Source: Brevibacterium picturae
GTDB taxonomy: Bacteria > Actinomycetota > Actinomycetes > Actinomycetales > Brevibacteriaceae
DNA: 6,643 bases
Assembly (NCBI RefSeq): GCF_030453725.1
Contig: NZ_JAKDJU010000165.1
Coordinates: 1 to 6,643, forward strand
Direction of reading: 5' to 3'
Positions 1 to 4,629 of this stretch are shown here, in pieces (position 1 is the first letter of the stretch; every line of letters begins with the position of its first letter). The notes below the pieces were generated by a model that searched no databases, was not told where the DNA came from, and saw only the letters and a program-made list of their open reading frames with translations. Made by a program: the position numbers and the translations under genes.

Positions 1-48
1 CTCATTTCTGCGTTGACACGATATTCTCCGAGGTCACATGGCGTCATC

Positions 49-78
49 TGGAATAGACCCCGCGAATACCGTGTTGTC
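49..78 (+). promoter_or_regulatory. Candidate SigH/SigR-type stress promoter of sodA
   Basis: The sequence shows TGGAATA at 49-55 and TGTTGTC at 72-78. Measured as GGAAT-N18-GTT (50-54 and 73-75), this matches the known consensus for the actinobacterial thiol/oxidative-stress sigma factors (SigR of Streptomyces, SigH of mycobacteria and corynebacteria). Transcription would begin near 84-86 and give a leader of about 70 bases. It lies directly upstream of a superoxide dismutase, which fits a stress response. Assignment to a sigma factor is inferred from motif and spacing only. Confidence 0.5.
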
Positions 79-100
79 GAAGATGAGACCCTGTTATAGG
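72..100 (+). promoter_or_regulatory. Candidate extended -10 housekeeping promoter of sodA
   Basis: TGTTATAGG at 92-100 reads as an extended -10 element (TG at 92-93, hexamer TATAGG at 95-100). A weak -35 is available as TGTTGT (72-77, 17-base spacer) or TTGTCG (74-79, 15-base spacer). The start site would be near 107, about 50 bases before the ATG. The -10 lies inside an inverted repeat, annotated separately. A perfect TTGACA at 13-18 also exists, but no convincing -10 stands at the right distance from it. Confidence 0.45.
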
Positions 101-103
101 GTC
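87..103. promoter_or_regulatory. Inverted repeat over the sodA -10 region, possible operator
   Basis: GACCC (87-91) and GGGTC (99-103) are perfect inverted arms around a 7-base centre that contains most of the putative -10 element. A dimeric regulator bound here would block polymerase. Five-base arms are short, so chance or a minor RNA hairpin cannot be excluded. No regulator gene is visible nearby to suggest which protein would bind. Confidence 0.3.
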
Positions 104-112
104 GAAATGAAG

Positions 113-128
113 CCACCGATTCTGGTGG
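113..128 (+). promoter_or_regulatory. Small hairpin in the sodA 5' untranslated region
   Basis: CCACC (113-117) and GGTGG (124-128) can pair across a six-base loop. The hairpin ends 15 bases before the strong ribosome binding site AGGAGGA (144-150). It would lie in the mRNA leader from either candidate promoter. It does not cover the ribosome binding site, so it more likely affects RNA stability than translation. It may have no role. Confidence 0.3.
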
Positions 129-155
129 ACATCAATTCTCTTCAGGAGGAATTTC

Positions 156-782
156 ATGGCTGAGCAGTACGTCCTTCCGGAACTGCCCTACGACTACTCC
201 GCACTTGAGCCGCACATCTCGGCTCGCATCATGGAGCTGCACCACGACAAGCACCATGCAACCTACGTCAAGGGTGCCAACACCGCTGTTGAACAGCTGG
301 CAGAAGCCCGCGAAAGCGGAAACCTCGCCAACGTGCCGAAGCTGACCCGCGATCTCGCGTTCAACCTCGGCGGTCACGTCAACCACTCGATCTTCTGGAA
401 CAACATGTCTCCAGACGGTGGCGACAAGCCCGTCGGCGAACTCGCAGCTGCCATCGATGACCAGTTCGGCTCCTTCGACAAGTTCCGTGAGCACTTCACC
501 ACGGCAGCCACGACGATCCAGGGCTCCGGATGGGCCGTGCTCGTCTACGATCAGCTCGGTGGAAATCTCTTCATCGAACAGCTCAAGGACCAGCAGTCGG
601 ACATCCAGCTCGGCGGAACCCCGGTTCTCCAGCTCGATATGTGGGAGCACGCCTTCTACCTCGACTACCAGAACGTCAAGCCTGACTACGTCAAGGCCTG
701 GTGGAACATCGTGAACTGGGCAGATGCAGGCGCACGCTTCGACCGCGCCGTGGCTCAGACCAAGGGCCTCCTGCTCGGCTGA
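156..782 (+). CDS. sodA: Superoxide dismutase, Mn/Fe family (Mn-type signature)
   Basis: This 208-residue protein is a full-length Mn/Fe superoxide dismutase, which converts superoxide to hydrogen peroxide and oxygen. There is no signal peptide, so it is presumably cytosolic. The four expected metal ligands are present: His29 (in LHHDKHH), His77 (in GGHVNHSIFW), and Asp161 and His165 (both in DMWEHAFYLDYQN). His33 and Tyr37 match the active-site gateway residues. Gly73 in the N-terminal domain with Gln146 in the C-terminal domain is the pattern usual for Mn enzymes. Fe enzymes of the E. coli type have the active-site Gln in the N-terminal domain, and the M. tuberculosis Fe enzyme has His at the Gln146 position. 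The start is fixed by AGGAGGA (144-150), five bases before the ATG. The gene ends with tandem in-frame stops (TGA TAG) and is monocistronic, with its own promoter region and terminator. Family assignment is near certain; metal preference is inferred. Confidence 0.97.
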   Translation: MAEQYVLPELPYDYSALEPHISARIMELHHDKHHATYVKGANTAVEQLAEARESGNLANVPKLTRDLAFNLGGHVNHSIFWNNMSPDGGDKPVGELAAAIDDQFGSFDKFREHFTTAATTIQGSGWAVLVYDQLGGNLFIEQLKDQQSDIQLGGTPVLQLDMWEHAFYLDYQNVKPDYVKAWWNIVNWADAGARFDRAVAQTKGLLLG

Positions 783-800
783 TAGCCGCACAGACCCCAC

Positions 801-837
801 AGCGGCGGCTCCGACCCATTGCGGCGGGGCCGCCGTT
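801..837 (+). terminator. Hairpin terminator downstream of sodA
   Basis: Positions 801-813 pair with 825-837 to form a 13-base-pair, GC-rich stem with two G-U pairs and an 11-base loop. It begins 18 bases after the sodA stop. The following tract (TTCTGTGTCTCTC) is pyrimidine-rich but not a clean run of T, as is common for actinobacterial terminators. It probably ends the sodA transcript. No minus-strand gene is present that it could serve. Confidence 0.75.
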
Positions 838-839
838 CT

Positions 840-990
840 GTGTCTCTCAGGGCATTGCCCGGGGGCCGGTAGCGCGGTGTGATGGGCTGGCCCGGAAACC
901 GCGCGCGTCCTTGCGCAGACCACGCTGGCAACCTTCCGGTCGTTGGGCCACCCGGCTAAAGGTTGCCCAATGCCCGGAAGGTATCCAGGT
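840..990. repeat. Gene-free segment with nested inverted repeats
   Basis: This stretch between the sodA terminator and the GNAT promoter holds no convincing gene but is rich in dyad symmetry. GCGCGGT (872-878) and ACCGCGC (898-904) form one stem. A larger one pairs 931-948 with 965-982 (18-base arms, one mismatch and one G-U pair, 16-base loop). An alternative perfect 9-base-pair stem pairs GGCAACCTT (927-935) with AAGGTTGCC (959-967) and would exclude the larger stem. The octamer GCCCGGAA occurs directly repeated at 890-897 and 972-979, with the inverse TTCCGG at 934-939. It could be a dispersed palindromic repeat, a structured RNA or a secondary terminator. The sequence alone does not decide. 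Confidence 0.5.
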
Positions 991-1020
991 AATCGGGAGA
1001 CTCCTGAGTGACCGGCCCGA

Positions 1021-1035
1021 TACGCTGGGCACGTG
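1021..1035 (+). promoter_or_regulatory. -10 element positioned for a leaderless GNAT transcript
   Basis: TACGCT (1021-1026) fits the actinobacterial -10 pattern TANNNT and ends six bases before the GTG at 1033. That places the predicted transcription start on the start codon itself. No Shine-Dalgarno sequence is visible upstream of the GTG, which fits leaderless translation, a common mode in Actinomycetota. No clear -35 is seen. GCCC (1015-1018) and GGGC (1027-1030) flank the -10 as a small dyad. Confidence 0.45.
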
Positions 1036-1680
1036 AGCGATTTCCTCAGACGGTGGCACCGCGATGATGCAGACGCACTGGCCGGCATCTATGTCCGAGC
1101 CGATTCGGACCTCCTCAACAACATCCCTGACGATCAATCGCTCGCCGGTGCGCAGGCGTGGCTGGATGAGATCTGGACCGCAGAAGAAGACGGATCCGCC
1201 GTTGCCTTCGCCATCGTGCAGGAGGACTCGAACTCTGACACCGATCGAACTGCCGGTCGATACATGAGCGAAGAGGCAGCCAGGGTGTCGACTCCCGTCG
1301 GCAACGTCATGGCGACAGCCATCGATCGGCGGCATTCGACCGCCTGGATCTCCTATTGGCTCGATTCGAACGCCCGTGGTCAGGGGCTGGCCGCAGCCGG
1401 TCTGCGCAGCATCGTCGATCACCTCCACGAAGCGCTGGCAGTCTATCGCCTCGAGCTGGGGTACCGCGTGAACAATCCGGCATCGGCTGCGGTCGCCAAG
1501 AGTGCCGGATTCATCGTCGAAGGACGGCAACGTGAACGGCTGAGCTACGACGGAGTCCGTTACGACACAGAAGAATGTGCTCGACTGGTCGGGGATCCAC
1601 GGCCTCAGCGGCGCAGATTGCCGATCCTTGCGTCCGAGACCACCTCGCCTGATGACGGTGGCGGCAGCGAGAGTCGTTAG
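1033..1680 (+). CDS. GNAT-family N-acetyltransferase (RimJ/RimL-like)
   Basis: This 215-residue protein is a cytosolic GNAT acetyltransferase, transferring the acetyl group of acetyl-CoA to an amine. The opening LRRWHRDDADAL is typical of RimJ/RimL-type GNATs and supports the GTG start even though no ribosome binding site is visible. The acetyl-CoA pyrophosphate loop is R115-G-Q-G118-L-A120 within NARGQGLAAAG, preceded by the usual strand with ISYWLD (106-111). The C-terminal signature ELGYRVNNPASAAVAKSAGF, followed by EGRQRERL, is also characteristic. Residues about 64-86 form a hydrophilic insert before the central strand, and about 20 residues at the C-terminus are Ser/Gly/Asp-rich and probably disordered. 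The substrate cannot be deduced: ribosomal protein N-termini, antibiotics and small amines are all used in this family. The gene ends 40 bases before dapB, so read-through is possible. Confidence 0.88.
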   Translation: MSDFLRRWHRDDADALAGIYVRADSDLLNNIPDDQSLAGAQAWLDEIWTAEEDGSAVAFAIVQEDSNSDTDRTAGRYMSEEAARVSTPVGNVMATAIDRRHSTAWISYWLDSNARGQGLAAAGLRSIVDHLHEALAVYRLELGYRVNNPASAAVAKSAGFIVEGRQRERLSYDGVRYDTEECARLVGDPRPQRRRLPILASETTSPDDGGGSESR

Positions 1681-1710
1681 ACTGGCTTGCGGAGATCGTC
1701 GAGCAAGGAG
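1678..1710 (+). promoter_or_regulatory. Possible dapB promoter element and ribosome binding site
   Basis: TAGACT at 1678-1683 fits the TANNNT -10 pattern and overlaps the stop codon of the acetyltransferase gene. Transcription would start near 1690. No good -35 is seen. AAGGAG at 1705-1710, ten bases before the ATG at 1721, is a clear ribosome binding site and decides the dapB start over longer in-frame extensions. dapB may also be transcribed from the acetyltransferase promoter upstream. Confidence 0.35.
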
Positions 1711-1720
1711 TTACGGACTT

Positions 1721-2470
1721 ATGAATGCGATTCGAGTAGCCGTCATCGGAGCACAGGGCCGCATGGGTGCCCAAGCTGTCGACGCCATCACCGAGGCCGA
1801 GGGCCTCGAACTCGTCGCGACTTTGGGCAGCAGCGACTCCCTCGAGACTGTGCTTGAGAAGAACGTCGACGTCGCGGTCGAACTCACGGTTCCCGCCTCG
1901 ACGGAGGCGAATGTGCGCTTCCTCGTCGAGAACGACATCGACACCGTCGTGGGCACCACCGGCTGGGACGCGGACAAACTCTCCAGCCTCGAAGACCTGC
2001 TCAGCAAGCATACGGACACGGCCGTGCTCATCGCCCCGAACTTCTCGATCGGCGCGGTCCTGGCGATGCGCTTCGCAGAGCTGGCAGCACCGTACTTCGA
2101 CTCCGCCGAGGTGGTCGAGATCCACCATCCCCGCAAGCTCGACGCACCGTCGGGAACGGCCAACCACACCGCGCAGCGCATCGCCGCAGCTCGGAAGGAT
2201 GCAGGACTGCCTGCGGTTCCCGACGCGACGGAGATGGATCCCAACGGTGCCCGCGGTGCCGTCGTCGACGGAATCCACGTCCACGCCATCCGTCAGCAGG
2301 GCATGACGGCCTCGGAGGAGATCCATTTCGGCTCCAGCGGTGAAGCCCTGACGATCCGCACGGACTCACACTCCACCTCGGCGTTCATGCCGGGAATCGT
2401 CACCGCTGTGCGCTCGATCTCCGGGTACACCGGTCTGCTGCACGGTCTCGAGAATATGCTCGACCTCTGA
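1721..2470 (+). CDS. dapB: 4-hydroxy-tetrahydrodipicolinate reductase
   Basis: DapB reduces 4-hydroxy-tetrahydrodipicolinate with NAD(P)H, the second committed step of the diaminopimelate/lysine pathway that feeds peptidoglycan. The 249-residue product has the usual length. The N-terminal Rossmann fold carries G10-A-Q-G13-R-M-G16, and GTTGW (78-82) and APNFSIGAV (105-113) line the cofactor and substrate sites. The catalytic segment EIHHPRKLDAPSGTA (133-147) includes the general acid/base His135 and Lys139. VDGIHVHAIRQQG (182-194) and the FGSSGEALTIRTDS strand complete the substrate domain. The start at 1721 follows AAGGAG and makes the N-terminus match the family; reading frame upstream overlaps the acetyltransferase and is not coding. 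Residue 36, at the end of the second strand where M. tuberculosis DapB has an Asp, is Gly, which may affect the NADH/NADPH balance. The stop overlaps the next gene by one base. Confidence 0.97.
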   Translation: MNAIRVAVIGAQGRMGAQAVDAITEAEGLELVATLGSSDSLETVLEKNVDVAVELTVPASTEANVRFLVENDIDTVVGTTGWDADKLSSLEDLLSKHTDTAVLIAPNFSIGAVLAMRFAELAAPYFDSAEVVEIHHPRKLDAPSGTANHTAQRIAAARKDAGLPAVPDATEMDPNGARGAVVDGIHVHAIRQQGMTASEEIHFGSSGEALTIRTDSHSTSAFMPGIVTAVRSISGYTGLLHGLENMLDL

Positions 2471-2928
2471 TGTCCAAGGGCAAAATCGGGGCGATCGTCG
2501 TCTCAGTGGTGCTCGTCTTCTACTTCGTCCTCATGGGGCATCGAGCATGGATACTGGTCAGGGAACCCGATCTGGTTCCCCGACTGATGGGCATCGCACT
2601 CTTCGTCCTGCCCCTCGTCGGGGCCTGGACGCTGATCGTCGAGCTCATGTTCGGTGCACGGACGGAGAAGCTGGCACGCATCCTGAAGTCCGAGGGCGGT
2701 CTGCCTGTCGATGATCTGCCGCGAACCCCAGGTGGGAGAATCATCCGCGAATCCGCCGACGAAGCCTTCGGGCAGTACCAGTCCGAGGCCGAAGCTGCGC
2801 CCGAGGACTGGCGGTCATGGTTCCGTCTCTCCTGTGCCTACGATGCGTGCGGAGATCGCAAGCGCGCCAGGTCGACGATGCGCAAGTCGGTCAATATGTA
2901 TCGGGCGGGCGCGACACAGAATTCCTAA
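2470..2928 (+). CDS. Small membrane protein with C-terminal TPR-like motif
   Basis: The 152-residue product has two predicted membrane helices, about residues 6-27 (IGAIVVSVVLVFYFVLMG region) and 39-61 (LMGIALFVLPLVGAWTLIVELMF region). A linker follows, then a soluble tail. Residues 114-147 (W114, WFRLSCAYDACGD, then A133 and later basic helix residues) resemble a single tetratricopeptide repeat, a protein-binding helical hairpin. The ATG shares its A with the dapB stop (TGATG). There is no strong ribosome binding site, so translation is probably coupled to dapB. I recall similar small unnamed membrane proteins beside dapB in other Micrococcales, but I cannot verify that here. The function is unknown; a membrane-anchored adaptor is only a guess. 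The stop codon overlaps that of the convergent gene. Confidence 0.85.
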   Translation: MSKGKIGAIVVSVVLVFYFVLMGHRAWILVREPDLVPRLMGIALFVLPLVGAWTLIVELMFGARTEKLARILKSEGGLPVDDLPRTPGGRIIRESADEAFGQYQSEAEAAPEDWRSWFRLSCAYDACGDRKRARSTMRKSVNMYRAGATQNS

Positions 2929-4238
2929 CCGGCTCGGTCTCCGTTCCCGGATTCCGCTCCCGGTCCGGCCTCCGGCCCGGACTCTGCAGCCGCCTGCCCC
3001 GACCTCGCGTCCGGCACGGGTGATGCCGACCGGATGATCGCGGCGATTCCTCCTTCGAGTGGGCCGTGCGCACCGATCGCCAGCTTCCAGATCAGCGCGG
3101 ATGCAATGAACACGAGAGCGTGCAGGCCGAACTCGACGGTCTGCGGCGACATCGCCTCACCGCCGAGCATCGGGTTGGCCTCGACCCAGGGGCGGGTGAT
3201 CTCGAGCAGCACGACGTGAGTGGAGTAGACGCTCAAGGGCATCGACCCTGGTGCCGTCAGCGGCGCCAGCACCCACGTGCGTCGCCCCAGCAGCACCGCC
3301 AGGGACTGACACACGACGATGGTCAACAGCGCGGTCCCGGCCGTGGAGAGCAAGTCGAAGGGCGTGCCCGAATGTGGGCCCGCGATCGCCAGCCACCACC
3401 ACGACGTCGTCGGCGTCACCCCGTAGCTGCCGGTGAACAGCGCCGCATTGAGATCGGTCCCATACAGTTCAGAGACACGGACCAGAGCGGAACCGCCGCC
3501 GGCGACGTTGATGAGCAGCCAGGAGACTCCCTTGCCGACGAGGAACAGTCCGAGACCGCCGGCGAAGAGGGACATGAGGTGCTTGCCGATGTCGATCTTC
3601 GCGACAGCCATCCCCAACAGGATGTAGGACAGCCACTGCAGAATCGGGTAGTAGCCGGTGAGCACCAGGTCGTGGAGCATGGTCAGCGGAGTCGCCAGAT
3701 CGAACCACGACATCGCCGAGTACATCGGCTCCAGCCCGAACTGACTGCGGACGACCATCGACAGCACAGGGCTGAGAACCATCCACACGATCGCGATGAT
3801 GAAGAGGGACCTGGCTCGCAGGCGCAGGAACAGCATCGCAATGGCGAACATGACCCCATAGTTGACGAGGATGACGGCCAGCAGCGTCGACACCGAGCCC
3901 AGGCACAGCCCGATGAAGATGATCGCTCCCGCGCGGATGAGCACACTGGGCACGGCATCGCGCAGACGTCCGGAGGCGGCCATCCGGGACCGGGTCGAGA
4001 GCACCAGCGAACAGCCGGCGAGGACCGCGAACAGCGCCGAGGCGCGCCCCGCAAACACCGCTGCCCACGTCGGCAGCCCGGCCGGGTCGGAGAGTGCGAA
4101 GATGTGCGTGACCATCATCGCGAACAGGGCGATACCGCGTGCGGCATCGAGCCCGATGAGCCGGCCGGCCGGACTCAGACGTTTCAGAACCGACTGACCG
4201 GACGCGGTCGCCGAGGTGGGGGAGCGGTGAGTGCTCAT
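2925..4238 (-). CDS. Multi-pass membrane protein, HGSNAT-like/DUF418 type
   Basis: This 437-residue integral membrane protein has roughly ten hydrophobic helices between residues about 29 and 395. Its N-terminal signature R26-LIGLD-AARGIALFAMMVTH, followed by GRASALFAVLAGCSLVL (64-80), is that of bacterial proteins related to heparan-alpha-glucosaminide N-acetyltransferase (DUF1624/HGSNAT-like). The late segment PGSMPLSVYSTHVVLLEI resembles the DUF418 C-terminal region. These families are thought to be membrane acyl- or acetyltransferases acting on surface glycans or lipids, but most members, including this one, have no assigned substrate. About 30 C-terminal residues are a Ser/Pro/Gly/Ala/Glu-rich tail, probably disordered. 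The start is ATG at 4238. There is no clear ribosome binding site, and AAGAAT ends six bases upstream, so it may be leaderless. The stop overlaps that of the convergent gene by four bases. Confidence 0.82.
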   Translation of the reverse strand: MSTHRSPTSATASGQSVLKRLSPAGRLIGLDAARGIALFAMMVTHIFALSDPAGLPTWAAVFAGRASALFAVLAGCSLVLSTRSRMAASGRLRDAVPSVLIRAGAIIFIGLCLGSVSTLLAVILVNYGVMFAIAMLFLRLRARSLFIIAIVWMVLSPVLSMVVRSQFGLEPMYSAMSWFDLATPLTMLHDLVLTGYYPILQWLSYILLGMAVAKIDIGKHLMSLFAGGLGLFLVGKGVSWLLINVAGGGSALVRVSELYGTDLNAALFTGSYGVTPTTSWWWLAIAGPHSGTPFDLLSTAGTALLTIVVCQSLAVLLGRRTWVLAPLTAPGSMPLSVYSTHVVLLEITRPWVEANPMLGGEAMSPQTVEFGLHALVFIASALIWKLAIGAHGPLEGGIAAIIRSASPVPDARSGQAAAESGPEAGPGAESGNGDRAG

Positions 4239-4310
4239 GCATCGATTCTTACATGCCCGGACCGAAGCTGGGGGTTCGGCCGGTTGTCGACCCTCCCGGT
4301 CCGGGTGGGG

Positions 4311-4325
4311 AGATCATGGTGATCT
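4311..4325. promoter_or_regulatory. Perfect palindrome AGATCA-N3-TGATCT, candidate operator
   Basis: AGATCA (4311-4316) and TGATCT (4320-4325) are perfect inverted arms around TGG, a 15-base symmetric site. It lies 73 bases upstream of the minus-strand membrane protein start and about 305 bases upstream of the oxidoreductase. That placement suits a transcription-factor site for the membrane protein gene. Which regulator family would bind is unknown. Confidence 0.4.
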
Positions 4326-4560
4326 GAGACCACGCGATCTGGATGCGGCGGAACCACGGCGACGCCTCCGAGCAGCCAACCTCCGATGACGACGAGACGG
4401 AGGGCTCCTCACCGATGGACTCCATCGCGTCACCTCATCTGTGCAAGCCGTGGTCGCGGCGATCGAAAAGGGACTTCTGGGCAGATCCTCAGCGATCGCG
4501 ATGCAGGGGGACAATCACAGTTGGGGCGTCAGAGAGTCCCGATGCGAGCGCTCACAGCTC

Positions 4561-4590
4561 TTGTCCGAGTTATCAATACCGTGATATGAA
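4561..4590 (+). promoter_or_regulatory. Candidate promoter of the oxidoreductase gene with overlapping inverted repeat
   Basis: TTGTCC (4561-4566) and TATGAA (4585-4590) form a plausible -35/-10 pair with an 18-base spacer, placing the start near 4597 and giving a leader of about 33 bases. The inverted repeat TATCA (4571-4575), six-base centre, TGATA (4582-4586) lies between the two boxes and touches the -10, an arrangement typical of repressor operators. AAGGA (4620-4624), five bases before the ATG, is the ribosome binding site. Confidence 0.5.
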
Positions 4591-4629
4591 TAATGCGTCA
4601 GCACTCACCCGCATGCATCAAGGACGATC

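Larger units (their letters stand above)
4239..4629. promoter_or_regulatory. Divergent intergenic control region, no gene seen
   Basis: These 391 bases separate two divergently transcribed genes. Short open frames on both strands show no recognisable domain, no ribosome binding site and no family signature, so I call no gene. The half next to the minus-strand gene is GC-rich and holds two hairpins. One pairs 4257-4266 with 4275-4283 (nine base pairs with a bulged A at 4261). The other pairs 4291-4299 with 4301-4309 (one mismatch and a near-zero loop). A palindrome lies at 4311-4325. The half next to the oxidoreductase is more AT-rich and contains its promoter. A decayed regulator gene cannot be ruled out. 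Confidence 0.6.

Noticed and set aside
13..39. Perfect TTGACA at 13-18 as a -35 box, with TCACAT at 34-39 as a -10
   Set aside because: The spacer is only 15 bases and the -10 is poor. It is over 100 bases from sodA, and better candidates lie closer.
927..982. Riboswitch or attenuator controlling the GNAT gene through the alternative hairpins
   Set aside because: The predicted GNAT transcript starts at 1033, downstream of the hairpins, so they would not be in its leader. No known riboswitch core is recognisable.
132..1088. A 318-codon minus-strand open frame opposite sodA
   Set aside because: It is antisense of sodA and runs through the terminator and intergenic repeats. No family signature is seen.
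2930..3025. A tandem repeat or bidirectional terminator in the CCGG-rich DNA at the end of the minus-strand membrane gene
   Set aside because: The repetitive look follows from Pro/Gly/Ala/Glu-rich codons. No clean hairpin followed by a T tract is seen on either strand.
3066..4322. A 418-codon plus-strand open frame opposite the membrane protein gene
   Set aside because: Its product is dominated by Arg, Gln, Asp, Glu and His, the typical antisense of a hydrophobic membrane protein.
4390..4584. A 65-codon open plus-strand frame in the divergent intergenic region, including a helix-like stretch SVQAVVAAIEKGLL
   Set aside because: There is no ribosome binding site or credible start and no match I recognise, and it overlaps the oxidoreductase promoter. 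It might be a gene remnant but cannot be supported.
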